The translations under genes and the position numbers were made by a program. 64,000 bases of DNA from NCBI RefSeq assembly GCF_047974105.1, contig NZ_JBHYRS010000008.1:1-64000 (forward strand), written 5' to 3'. The notes under the pieces were generated by a model, which did no database searches, was not told the origin of the DNA, and saw only the letters and a list, made by a program, of their open reading frames with translations. This document shows, in pieces, positions 25,325 through 33,825 of the stretch. Each line of letters opens with the position of its first letter. Within the stretch, counting starts at the first letter, position 1. The stretch comes from Mitsuokella sp047974105. GTDB taxonomy: Bacteria > Bacillota > Negativicutes > Selenomonadales > Selenomonadaceae.

Positions 25325-27400
25325 ATGGGGATAATGGATTCGTTCAATAAAGATAATCTTGCCAGCGGTTGGAAGACGGTCACGGATGTAGCCGGCAAAG
25401 TCGCTAAACAGGGGGCAGCCGGCGGAAAATTTGTCGGCGAAAAGGCAGTGCAGGGGGCCGCAGCCCTGAAAGAAAACGTGCAGGAGGATCTTGCGCGCCG
25501 TAAGGAGACCAGGCAGATTCAGGCGGCCTGCAAAGAAATCATCGAAAAGAATCAGCTGCAGCTTGCCGTATCGCAAAAAATGCTGGAGGAAGAGGTCGCT
25601 TCATTTAATGAAGCCGTTGAACAGCTTGCTAAGACACAGCTCTATGTCTACATGCGGTTTTGTCAGTATATGAAGGAGCATCATCAGCAGGACCTTGCCA
25701 AAAGTTCTTTCGATGGTGCAGCATCGCCGGATGATATGCATGTCTGGCAGGGAAAAGGCTATGCCGCAGGAGCTGTGGCAGCCGGTACAGCTGCGGGAGC
25801 AGCTACACTTGGCCTCGTAACGGCCTTTGGTACGGCGAGCACAGGGACGGCACTTGCCACGCTTTCAGGCCCTGCCTATGTGCATGCCACCCTCGCGGCA
25901 CTTGGCGGCGGCTCATTGGCAACAGGCGGCCTCGGCATGGCCGGCGGTGCCGCCGTACTCGGTGCCGTTGTTGCCGCGCCGATGCTAGCGGTTGCCTCTT
26001 TTGCAGCCGACCGCAAGATTCGCAGCGATTACGATGAAGTCAAACGCTGGCAGCTGGATGTCATTCGCTACAGCGAAGAAGTGCAGGATGCCTGCCGCAA
26101 CAATAACCAGCGCCGTCAGTCCCTGCGTATCTTAGGTCAGGATATGCATGCCTTTGGTATCTTCTTTCAGGAAATGCTCAATACCGGTCTTGGCGCTGCG
26201 GCCTGCGATGAAGGCAAGGCGTATATGCCGCTGCTCAATGATGCTGCTACGACGCTGATTGCCTACAGTCAGCTGCCTGTGGGCAAAGGACAGGCACGGG
26301 AAAATAATCTGCAGGACTTTGAAACCAAACGGGAGCAGCTGCATGAGGTAGAACGCCGCTGCAAGCTGGAATTCTATCATTACTGCGGCTCTTTGAGTGC
26401 GCCAAAACAGCTGTTTTTGGAAAAGGCACGTGAACAGGACTCTTTCGTGCTGGCAGACCGTCTGCAGGAGGCGATTGCAGAGCTTCGAAAAGTCTTTCTG
26501 GAAGGCCTGCAGGATGTAAAGCAGAACGTTCAGACCATGCATGTGGAGATGAATACACGCTTTGATGCGGTCGACGCAGCCTTGCTCGATGTCAAAGGGA
26601 CACTGGCGAATATGTCCGGCGATATCCGCCGTCTGCAGCAGGAAACCGAACGATATCTGGCAGCGGAAGAAGATGATCCCGAGGGCCGCGAGAAAATCTT
26701 ACAGGACTTTACCGACCAGCTGACCAGCCGTTTGCTCGACTCTTCGCTTTTACGCAGCCATGATCTATGCGCCAGAGAGCAGGAGATTCTCGAAGAGCGC
26801 TTCGGCGATAATTGGCAGCGCTTAAAACCAGAGTCGCAACGTTTTTTGATTACGGCACGTGTTTTATTTTCGCAAATGGAGGCCGTTTCCGACCAGCTCG
26901 ATTATTCCGGCGTCTGCATCCTGATGCTCAAGGCTTTGGAATGCGAACTCCATCAGCGCTTTTTCTGCGATTATCGCGATTTTATGGAGTCGAAACATCC
27001 TTTTTCGCAGCAGGCAGCCGCTTGGCCCAGCGTACTTTGCTATCATGACCGTCAGGGAAGATGGCATCAGCTGGCAGAAGAGCGTTTTACACTCGGCAGT
27101 GTGCCATATTTCTGCAATATCCGTGTGCCAGAGCATATTTCGGATAAGGCCAACGAACATGACCGTGACTGCCTGCTGGCTTATGCGAAAGAAAAACTCT
27201 TTTCACGTGGCCTCACGGAGAAGCAAATCTGGCAGGACCTTACACAGATTGGCCGGGATGCGGAGCGCGTGACCAAGCGCTACCGCAACCGCGCTGCTCA
27301 TGTCGATGCCCTGCAGCATAAAGAAGCCCGCGAATGCATGGATTTCCTGCTTGATGTTCAGCAGGTCATGGTCTGGATGATGAAAGAATTCGCCGCCTGA
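25325..27400 (+). CDS. Coiled-coil, glycine-zipper membrane and HEPN-like protein
   Basis: 691 aa; AAGGGG precedes ATG 25325. An amphipathic, coiled-coil N-terminus (residues 1-130) is followed by a long Gly/Ala glycine-zipper stretch (about 145-235; GTAAGAATLGLVTAFGTAST, ALGGGSLATGGLGMAGG) of the kind that inserts into membranes. A helical region with a second coiled coil (about 370-450) follows. The last 180 residues look HEPN-like: DYSGVCILMLKALECELHQR and, near the end, YRNRAAHVDAL, giving R-x4-H with R654 and H659. It ends the adaptation operon. The build suggests a membrane-acting suicide effector with a possible RNase domain. It has no CARF domain, so its trigger is unclear. Confidence 0.6.
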   Translation: MGIMDSFNKDNLASGWKTVTDVAGKVAKQGAAGGKFVGEKAVQGAAALKENVQEDLARRKETRQIQAACKEIIEKNQLQLAVSQKMLEEEVASFNEAVEQLAKTQLYVYMRFCQYMKEHHQQDLAKSSFDGAASPDDMHVWQGKGYAAGAVAAGTAAGAATLGLVTAFGTASTGTALATLSGPAYVHATLAALGGGSLATGGLGMAGGAAVLGAVVAAPMLAVASFAADRKIRSDYDEVKRWQLDVIRYSEEVQDACRNNNQRRQSLRILGQDMHAFGIFFQEMLNTGLGAAACDEGKAYMPLLNDAATTLIAYSQLPVGKGQARENNLQDFETKREQLHEVERRCKLEFYHYCGSLSAPKQLFLEKAREQDSFVLADRLQEAIAELRKVFLEGLQDVKQNVQTMHVEMNTRFDAVDAALLDVKGTLANMSGDIRRLQQETERYLAAEEDDPEGREKILQDFTDQLTSRLLDSSLLRSHDLCAREQEILEERFGDNWQRLKPESQRFLITARVLFSQMEAVSDQLDYSGVCILMLKALECELHQRFFCDYRDFMESKHPFSQQAAAWPSVLCYHDRQGRWHQLAEERFTLGSVPYFCNIRVPEHISDKANEHDRDCLLAYAKEKLFSRGLTEKQIWQDLTQIGRDAERVTKRYRNRAAHVDALQHKEARECMDFLLDVQQVMVWMMKEFAA

Positions 27401-27407
27401 CCATAAG

Positions 27408-27521
27408 CCACAGTTTTTTTGACACATAAGAATACACGTCCCCTGCTATCCTAGAAGTAGCGATGAAAGAACGGAAAGGGCAAAAATGGCTGCCTTTCCA
27501 TGTACCTTGGATAGGAGGGGA
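27408..27521 (+). promoter_or_regulatory. Regulon promoter 4 (HNH gene) with inverted repeat
   Basis: CCACAGTTTTTTTGACA (27408-27424) is followed after 22 bases by TATCCT (27447-27452). TCCCCTGCTATCC (27439-27451) pairs with GGATAGGAGGGGA (27509-27521) at 12 of 13 positions. The right arm contains the ribosome site of the HNH gene, which starts at 27528. Confidence 0.7.
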
Positions 27522-27527
27522 TTCTTT

Positions 27528-28454
27528 ATGGATAATAAGGAAGAAAAAACTATTGAACAGCGTCTGTCGGAGACAGCCGATGAGCTGCAGGAACGCATCC
27601 GTTATTATGGGGAAAGCAAGGAAGGGCAGGAAGAGGTTCGTCAGACGGTTTATCAGGCGGGGCGCGTCATTGGCGGCGCGGCCAATCTCATCTGGACCAT
27701 TGCCAAAAGCGCGGCAGGCTGCATGGCACGCAAAGCCTGTGATTATTACGAGGCGGGCCAGAAGGCCAAAGAGGGGCAGTACAAAGAGGCAGGCAAAAAA
27801 ATCGTGGATATCCAGATGCGGCGTGTAAAAGGTACCGCCATGGCCGCGGCGACGGCAGCCGGCACGGTCTGCAACGGCGTCAAGGCAGCCTGCACGAGTG
27901 ATACGGAGGCTGCAAAAAAATTCCGCCATGGACTGCGCAACTGCGCAATCGTTGGCGGAACGGTTTTGCTTGCCTCAGAGGCTGTGGATGCTATTGATGG
28001 GATAGATTCGGAAGAAGCAGCTTCTGCCGATGATGATGCTCACGACATAGGTACAGATTATGGTGATCCTGCAGATTTGCCGGATGCCGATGGAGCAGGC
28101 GATTTATTGCCATCAACCGATATCGATGATCTGCCCGGTGTCGAAGACGGTATGCTCATTGATGATTCGCCCAACAATTTGGCCGAAATGGCCGAAGCCG
28201 GCGAATTCAATGATACGCATCATGTAAGCGAAGTCATCCGCAGTCAGGATGCCCGCATGGAATTCTTAGCACAGCATGATCTTGAACGCATCCCGAGCGG
28301 CTGGGAAATTCACCATGTCGTACCGCTCTGCGAAGGCGGTGCAGATTCGCCCGATAATATGGTCCTCTTAAAAGCAGAAGACCATGACTGGATTACCACG
28401 CAGCATCGTCTTTTCTACGGCTGGCCAGGTCCGGAATATTGGGGTCAATCCTGA
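27528..28454 (+). CDS. HNH nuclease-domain protein with Ala/Gly-rich helix, candidate effector
   Basis: 308 aa from ATG 27528 with AGGAGGGG 7 bases upstream. The N-terminal half is helical, with Ala/Gly-rich membrane-like parts (MAAATAAGTVCNGVKAACTS, NCAIVGGTVLLASEAV). A 70-residue acidic Asp-rich linker follows. The C-terminus is a compact HNH domain: GWEIHHVVPLCEGGADSPDN with H262 and H263, then MVLLKAEDHDWIT. This final block resembles the HNH toxin cassettes of polymorphic toxins. Expression from the regulon promoter and its place beside cas genes suggest a DNA-degrading defence effector. It converges with, and overlaps by 10 bases, the WYL gene on the other strand. Confidence 0.65.
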   Translation: MDNKEEKTIEQRLSETADELQERIRYYGESKEGQEEVRQTVYQAGRVIGGAANLIWTIAKSAAGCMARKACDYYEAGQKAKEGQYKEAGKKIVDIQMRRVKGTAMAAATAAGTVCNGVKAACTSDTEAAKKFRHGLRNCAIVGGTVLLASEAVDAIDGIDSEEAASADDDAHDIGTDYGDPADLPDADGAGDLLPSTDIDDLPGVEDGMLIDDSPNNLAEMAEAGEFNDTHHVSEVIRSQDARMEFLAQHDLERIPSGWEIHHVVPLCEGGADSPDNMVLLKAEDHDWITTQHRLFYGWPGPEYWGQS

Positions 28455-29398
28455 ATATTTTGCCAGGCAGCCAGCAAACGCTCTATGATGGCCTGACGCA
28501 TCGGCTCCGGTGATAAAACGGCAGCTGCGGCACCGAGCGAAATAATCTGCTGCAGGATATCTTCACGGTCAAAATCATAATAATAGATAGTCAGGGTGTA
28601 GATATCCTGGTCTTCGTCATAACTGGCTTCTTTGTCGTAGGACGCAAACATCATAAAACAGCGTTCTACGGCATTATTTTTACGCGAAACTTCAATGCAT
28701 ACGGACCGCCGACGGCTCTCCAAGAAGTCCTGAAAGGCCTGCTCCGTGGATGCCGGAATGGATTTCTCCAAGATATGCACGTCAATCAGACTGGCGATAT
28801 TGATTTTGACTGCACGCTGCTCTTCTTCCTGCCAGATGATTAAATGACAGCGATTGGCCGCCGCATCATACTCCAGCCGACACGGTGCACAAGCCCCCTC
28901 ATGCAGCCGTCCCTGCTGATCGCGGCTGCGGTAATACAATTTTTTCTTCTGATGCAGGGCCTGCCAGATGACAGTTAATTTATCCTGCAATGTCGAAAAG
29001 TCATCACCCCGCTCGTGTACGACCTGCCAGATACTATTCAATGACCACGCAGACATGTCCTGCAATGCGGACGCAAGCTTTTGACGCAGCTCCATGGGCA
29101 GCAAAAAAGCCACGCGCTGATCCTGCAGCATGAGATGCAGCCAGACGAGTTCTGCAGCAGACGGACGATAATGAATGGGCTTATCGAGAAACAGTACAGC
29201 ATGACCGTTCGTTCGAAACAGGAACAGGGTATCGATGAGTTCCTTGACGCGCTCCTGAGTGTTCCAGTCCAGGTTCGGCAGTTCTTTCAGGATATCCTGG
29301 CGCGTCATTTCCCGTCCCTGATGAATTTCATTGATGATGCGGCACAGAGCTAGGAAAAGCTCCGAATGAACTTCATGAAAGAGTGGGGCATAGGCCAT
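28445..29398 (-). CDS. WYL-domain transcriptional regulator A
   Basis: 317 aa. The N-terminus forms a winged-helix-like segment (MTRQDILKELPNLDWNTQER). The middle holds the WYL-type beta domain (KKKLYYRSRDQQGRLHEGAC, then PCRLEYDAAANRCHLIIWQE), and the end a WCX-like segment (ISLGAAAAVLSPEPMRQAII). WYL proteins bind nucleic acid ligands and control phage defence and DNA-damage genes (BrxR/CapW, PafBC). It overlaps the second WYL gene by 26 bases and has only a weak ribosome site, so the two are probably translated together and may act as a pair. Target genes are not shown by the sequence. Confidence 0.78.
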   Translation of the reverse strand: MAYAPLFHEVHSELFLALCRIINEIHQGREMTRQDILKELPNLDWNTQERVKELIDTLFLFRTNGHAVLFLDKPIHYRPSAAELVWLHLMLQDQRVAFLLPMELRQKLASALQDMSAWSLNSIWQVVHERGDDFSTLQDKLTVIWQALHQKKKLYYRSRDQQGRLHEGACAPCRLEYDAAANRCHLIIWQEEEQRAVKINIASLIDVHILEKSIPASTEQAFQDFLESRRRSVCIEVSRKNNAVERCFMMFASYDKEASYDEDQDIYTLTIYYYDFDREDILQQIISLGAAAAVLSPEPMRQAIIERLLAAWQNIQD

Positions 29399-30641
29399 AA
29401 TTCTTCAGCGCCTCCTCAATATCATCACGCATGCGTTCCTTTAAATGAGCCGGGCCGTCCTTTTCAATGCGGACGTGCGGATAAAAGGTCCGCAGCCACG
29501 GCATCAATTTGAGATCGTCGACAACAGACAGCGTACAGCGAATAGTGCCTTGCTCGTCATCTTCGAGTACAGCTGTTGGAGCATGCTCTTGAATTCGATA
29601 AAGCAAGTGCTTTTTGCTGGCTTTATCTGTATAAGTAAACAAAATCTGCATATCATGCGGGGCAGTTTCTTCAAGTCGCGGAACTAGAGGTACGGCCTCT
29701 CCCATCTCCATATCCTGAATCAAATCCACACGAAAAGACTGGGAAATCGTAAACTGTTTTGAGATATTGCGGCGCTTGCGAACGGCTAAAAGGTATTGAC
29801 GTCCCGTTTCAAAGTCCGTTACCAGCCGCTGCGGGATGGCCGATATTTTTTTCTTTCGATAAGAGAACTGTACCGACATATGATGCACGATGCCGTAGGC
29901 CAGCGCATAGACGACATCATCATCGAGGATGCGCGTAATCGTCGTATGTTTGAATTGGGCCGCCAGTGCGGGGAGAGTCACATCCGGATACATCTCTTGG
30001 AGCGTCTGCGAAAGGAAATACCCCGGTATACCGACGGCCGAGATATTCCGATAAAAGGCAATCGCGTCCTGAAGCCAACTAACTTCCTCCGCCGTTAAAG
30101 CGGCTAAAGGATTGGAGGCAAGCTCGTACCGGAATCGTCCATTTTGACTCTGACAGGTCAAGAATCCCTGTTCCGTCAATTCCTTGAGATAGCGGTGCAG
30201 CGTGCTGCGGCTGATTTCCTCATACTGCGGCGGGAACTCCTGATCCGTGGGAACCAGCTCATATTGATACAAGGTTGCTTCGTCGAGTGGCTCATCGCTG
30301 TCCGAGAAAATTTGCAGTATGCAGATGAGCGCAAAGGCGGCTGAGCTGGTTAACGTCTTGATTTCATATGTCCTGGCCAGATCATTAAACGAGCTGCGAT
30401 AGGAATCACCCTTTAAGCTGTGAATCTCGCGATGCCCCTGCCGGACCGCCTGCAGCCGATCTTCCGGCAGGAAAAAGCGCACACGCGCCCAATTATCCTC
30501 ATAACTCCTGGCACTTTGATGAAGCTGATGTGCCAGGTATTTTTTATGGTAACAGCCATACGAAATATACCGCAGAAACGCACGCAATTTATCATAATCC
30601 GCGATATACTTATTAAGGCTGCGCGATGTTTGTTTTGCCAT
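29373..30641 (-). CDS. WYL-domain transcriptional regulator B
   Basis: 422 aa. An N-terminal helical region is followed by a winged helix (about residues 125-180; RSTLHRYLKELTEQGFL) and a WYL domain (HHMSVQFSYRKKKISAIPQR, GRQYLLAVRKRR), then a WCX-like tail (WLRTFYPHVRIEKDGPAHLK). Its start is preceded on the minus strand by AAGGAAGG. It is divergent from the methyltransferase-like gene, whose promoter carries the shared 17-mer, a common layout for a regulator next to its target. Pairing with regulator A recalls PafB/PafC, which act as a WYL dimer. Confidence 0.78.
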   Translation of the reverse strand: MAKQTSRSLNKYIADYDKLRAFLRYISYGCYHKKYLAHQLHQSARSYEDNWARVRFFLPEDRLQAVRQGHREIHSLKGDSYRSSFNDLARTYEIKTLTSSAAFALICILQIFSDSDEPLDEATLYQYELVPTDQEFPPQYEEISRSTLHRYLKELTEQGFLTCQSQNGRFRYELASNPLAALTAEEVSWLQDAIAFYRNISAVGIPGYFLSQTLQEMYPDVTLPALAAQFKHTTITRILDDDVVYALAYGIVHHMSVQFSYRKKKISAIPQRLVTDFETGRQYLLAVRKRRNISKQFTISQSFRVDLIQDMEMGEAVPLVPRLEETAPHDMQILFTYTDKASKKHLLYRIQEHAPTAVLEDDEQGTIRCTLSVVDDLKLMPWLRTFYPHVRIEKDGPAHLKERMRDDIEEALKNYGLCPTLS

Positions 30642-30688
30642 AAGCGAATCCTTCCTTTGCTTATGTACTTTATGCAGAAAAGAATACT

Positions 30689-30716
30689 ATTATAAAATTT
30701 TACAAGATGCCGGCAA
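30689..30716 (-). promoter_or_regulatory. Promoter of the WYL gene pair
   Basis: On the minus strand TTGCCG (30716-30711) and TATAAT (30694-30689) are separated by 16 bases. The spacing is ordinary, unlike the 22-bp regulon promoters, so the regulators may be made constitutively. Confidence 0.5.
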
Positions 30717-30740
30717 TATCCTGCTTTTTTTCCGCGAACT

Positions 30741-30833
30741 TCGCAGTTTTTTTGACACGATACAGGTCCTAATTTTTTCTACAATAAAATCATCAAAACG
30801 ATGCATAAACGTAGAAAAAAAGAAAGGGGCCTG
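30741..30833 (+). promoter_or_regulatory. Regulon promoter 5 (methyltransferase-like pair) with inverted repeat
   Basis: TCGCAGTTTTTTTGACA (30741-30757) is followed after 22 bases by TACAAT (30780-30785). TTTTTTCTAC (30773-30782) pairs with GTAGAAAAAA (30811-30820), and CAGGTCCT (30763-30770) pairs imperfectly with AGGGGCCTG (30825-30833). The second part covers the ribosome site of the gene at 30838. Confidence 0.65.
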
Positions 30834-30837
30834 CTGT

Positions 30838-31755
30838 ATGGAACAGAATCTTTATCAGCGTATCATGGAAAAAACGTATGGTGAACATCGTGACCTCAGC
30901 CAATTGGGAAAGCAGAATATCGAAGCCATACGCCAGGCCGTAAGGGATCTGCGCCTGAGCTATCAGAAAGGGGTCTGCGCGAAGCGATACGACTCGGAGG
31001 AAAACCGCAAAGCCTATATGCTCGCGTATTATCCCAATTACGTAGAGCCGGCGCATCAGATCGTCAGCCGCTTCGTCGTGCCGGCACTCAAAAAGCACCA
31101 GTCGTTTTATCCGACTTTGAACCTGGCTTTCTTTGCTGGCGGTCCCTGCCCGGAACTTTACGGCACGATGAAGGCATTTCAGGGCAAGCAGGTTTACGGC
31201 AGCGCGATGGTTTCCATCCTGGATTGGGAAAGCGGCTGGCAGCCCGAACAGGACATCAGCTGGCAGCTCTGCCAGGAAGATGGGCTTCTCGATGCTCACG
31301 ATGACGGACTCCTGATCTACCGCTGCGATAATCTCCATCGCTGCGAGAGCTGCTCGCACGGCCATCTCTGCCGTCAGCGCATTTATGAGAAGGCCAATGT
31401 TTACTTCCTGCAGAACTTCCTGAGTCATGTGAAGCCGGAAGAAGAAGACTGCTTCTTCGAGAAAATGCATACCTGCATTGAAAGGGCTCAGCAGGGCTCG
31501 GTCTTCGTCATTATGGACCTGCCATATGCGAACAGCCTGCGCCTGATGCTTGACCTGGATGAGCAGGAAGGCCTGCCCTGGTCGGCTAACGTCAAGACGC
31601 TCGGCACGAATATCTACAACGACGGCCAGCCCGAGTGGAGCCAGTGCCCCTACGAAATGCCGCTGTCCCTGCGGGAAACCGTCTTCACGGGAGAAGATGG
31701 CCTGATTCCGAAAAAATGGACAAAATACTATTACCTCGTTTTGCAGAAATGCTGA
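30838..31755 (+). CDS. Methyltransferase-like protein with cysteine cluster
   Basis: 305 aa with AAAGGGG before ATG 30838. The stretch AYMLAYYPNYVEPAHQIV, then LNLAFFAGGPCPELYG, looks like the start and glycine loop of a class I SAM-dependent methyltransferase fold. A cluster CDNLHRCESCSHGHLCRQ (about residues 162-179) should bind zinc or iron-sulfur. A later strand VFVIMDLPYANS may be the substrate motif. It shares an operon with the DUF1848 gene 14 bases downstream. An RNA or protein substrate cannot be told apart; the cysteine cluster gives a loose resemblance to Rsm22-type methyltransferases. Confidence 0.55.
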   Translation: MEQNLYQRIMEKTYGEHRDLSQLGKQNIEAIRQAVRDLRLSYQKGVCAKRYDSEENRKAYMLAYYPNYVEPAHQIVSRFVVPALKKHQSFYPTLNLAFFAGGPCPELYGTMKAFQGKQVYGSAMVSILDWESGWQPEQDISWQLCQEDGLLDAHDDGLLIYRCDNLHRCESCSHGHLCRQRIYEKANVYFLQNFLSHVKPEEEDCFFEKMHTCIERAQQGSVFVIMDLPYANSLRLMLDLDEQEGLPWSANVKTLGTNIYNDGQPEWSQCPYEMPLSLRETVFTGEDGLIPKKWTKYYYLVLQKC

Positions 31756-31769
31756 AAGGATGAAGATTA

Positions 31770-32723
31770 ATGATAATCAGTGCAAGCCGCCGGACGGATA
31801 TCCCGGCCTTTTATAGTGAGTGGTTCATGAATCGCATCCGCGCGGGCTTCGTCGATGCGATCAATCCCTTCAATCGCAAGCAGGTCAGCCGCATTTCCCT
31901 AAAGCCTGAGGACGTCGACTGCATCGTCTTCTGGACGAAGAATGCCAAACCGCTGCTGCCTTATCTTGACGAACTCGACCGTCATTACAAATTCTATTTC
32001 CAGTTCACGATTACGCCGTATGACCGCGATGTCGAGCCGGCTTTGCCGGCTAAGAAAGACCTTATCCATACATTTCAGGAGCTGTCAAAGCGTCTTGGCA
32101 GGGACCGCGTCATCTGGCGCTACGATCCCATCCTGCTCAACGAACGCTACACCATCCAGCAGCACTTCCATGACTTTGCCGAAATGCTTGAGAAGCTCGC
32201 ACCGTACACGGACCGCTGCGTCATCAGTTTCCTTGACCTTTATAAAAAGACTGAGCGCAATACGCGTCCTTTGCAGCTGCAGCCGCTTGGCCTGGCCGAA
32301 ATGAATGTTTTAGCCGAAGGCCTCGCAAGGCTCGCGAAAGGCTCGGGCGTGACGCTGCAGTCCTGCTCCGAAGAAATTGACCTCGATGCTTATGGCATTG
32401 CCCATGGGGCCTGCATTGATAAGGAACGCATCGAAAAAGTAATTGGCGCTCCCATTGACGTCAAGAAAGATCCGACTCAGCGCAATGTCTGCCACTGCAT
32501 GAAAAGCGTTGACATCGGCCAGTACGATACATGCCTGCACCGCTGCCGTTACTGCTACGCCAATACCAACGGCAAAATTGCGCTGGCAAGCTACGCCGAC
32601 CATCATCCAGACGCCACCATTCTCTCCGGCAAACTTCGCGGTGATGAAAAGATCACCGAAAGAAAAGTTACCCATCTGCAGAAGAAAGTCAGTATCGAAG
32701 AAAGGATGGATTCACTGTTCTGA
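31770..32723 (+). CDS. DUF1848 family, radical-SAM-like protein
   Basis: 317 aa. MIISASRRTDIPAFYSEWF and the segment DCIVFWTKNAKPLLPYL are hallmarks of the DUF1848 family. The C-terminus has CHCMKSVDIGQYDTCLHRC followed by RYCYANT, a cysteine set expected to hold a [4Fe-4S] cluster. The family has a barrel fold like that of radical SAM enzymes, with no established reaction that I know of. It follows the methyltransferase-like gene under a regulon promoter, so the two may form one modification system. AAGGATGAAG precedes the start. Confidence 0.8.
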   Translation: MIISASRRTDIPAFYSEWFMNRIRAGFVDAINPFNRKQVSRISLKPEDVDCIVFWTKNAKPLLPYLDELDRHYKFYFQFTITPYDRDVEPALPAKKDLIHTFQELSKRLGRDRVIWRYDPILLNERYTIQQHFHDFAEMLEKLAPYTDRCVISFLDLYKKTERNTRPLQLQPLGLAEMNVLAEGLARLAKGSGVTLQSCSEEIDLDAYGIAHGACIDKERIEKVIGAPIDVKKDPTQRNVCHCMKSVDIGQYDTCLHRCRYCYANTNGKIALASYADHHPDATILSGKLRGDEKITERKVTHLQKKVSIEERMDSLF

Positions 32724-32796
32724 TATCAGGCATCGCCATACAAGCTATCACAACAATATTTTCTTCAATAGGAAGAAGAGAGAGGAGGATGTTATT

Positions 32797-33771
32797 ATGT
32801 ATTTTCTGTATGGAAACCGGATTCCTGGGATGTTCGTATTTTGCGCTGATTGGGAACAGGCGCATGACTATGCTCCCATTCCTCTTATAGATAAGAATAT
32901 TCGTCGCCTTTCGGATGATACGACCTATGATGAACTGGTTGAGATAGCAGGTATCATTGGCGATAAAGTACTGCTGCCTATTCTTTATAAAAAATTGTCA
33001 ACATATCGTTCCAAGTACAGTATCCCGGAACCGAAACACGATAAAAATCGATATGGGGTATATCTTTCTCCGGAAGAGATCGACATTTCCCCGGATACCA
33101 CGGAAGAATCGGCATCGAAGCCAAAGACCGATATCCCTGCTTTTGAAAGCAAAGCTATGACTGTGGACATGACACGTCCGCTCAATCGATATACGGAGGC
33201 TTCAACAAATATTGAAGCAGCAAATCCTTCCTTTGCTGTTCAATTATGCCTGCCGCAGATCGTGAACTTTTACGTTGATGGCAGCTGCCTGGAAAATACA
33301 TTCGGCGGCTTTGCTGCGATTGCTTTAGACGGCGGCCGTCCGCTTGCTTTCCTGTCCGGCTCAGCAATCGTGAGCAGCTCAAATGAAGCGGAATGGCGTG
33401 CGGTTTATCTCGCTCTTAAATCCATCATGACGGAACATCATCAAGTCTTTATCCATACAGACTGCATGGACGTTGTTCGCATCATGAATGGTGCGCAGAA
33501 AGTTGATCATCGCTCGGATGACTTCATTCAGATCCTGCAAGAAATCCATACCCTTTGTCAGAATCACGATGTAACAGTTTCGTATATACGCGGCCATAGC
33601 GGCAATGAATGGAACGTAGTAGCAGACGCCCTTGCCAAACGACAGGCTGCAGATTTTCGACAGTCCCACCCAGTTATGGCTCCTACGGTCAAGAGAAAAA
33701 AGAAGCAGCAGACAAGCAGCCAGGAAGTAATGCAGGAATGCCTTCATTTTCCGAATGTACAAGCTGTATAA
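32797..33771 (+). CDS. RNase HI-domain protein with unknown N-terminal half
   Basis: 324 aa from ATG 32797 with AGAGGAGG upstream. Residues about 155-290 are an RNase HI domain with all four metal ligands: D161 (FYVDGSC), E199 (NEAEW), D222 (IHTDCMD) and D277 (NVVADALAK), plus the conserved YIRGHSG. The N-terminal 150 residues do not match the usual hybrid-binding domain and start MYFLYGNRIPGMFVFCADW. The enzyme cuts RNA in RNA-DNA hybrids. It lies between two regulon transcription units but lacks the shared promoter, so a role in defence is only suggested by position. Confidence 0.8.
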   Translation: MYFLYGNRIPGMFVFCADWEQAHDYAPIPLIDKNIRRLSDDTTYDELVEIAGIIGDKVLLPILYKKLSTYRSKYSIPEPKHDKNRYGVYLSPEEIDISPDTTEESASKPKTDIPAFESKAMTVDMTRPLNRYTEASTNIEAANPSFAVQLCLPQIVNFYVDGSCLENTFGGFAAIALDGGRPLAFLSGSAIVSSSNEAEWRAVYLALKSIMTEHHQVFIHTDCMDVVRIMNGAQKVDHRSDDFIQILQEIHTLCQNHDVTVSYIRGHSGNEWNVVADALAKRQAADFRQSHPVMAPTVKRKKKQQTSSQEVMQECLHFPNVQAV

Positions 33772-33825
33772 TCGGGTTCGCCAAGAGCGGGTTATGATGA
33801 GATAGATTTATTGAAAGAAACCATA

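Noticed and set aside
30741..30757. Reading the T tract of the shared motif as the end of a terminator
   Set aside because: No stem precedes the T run at any of the six sites, and a -10-like element follows at a fixed distance.
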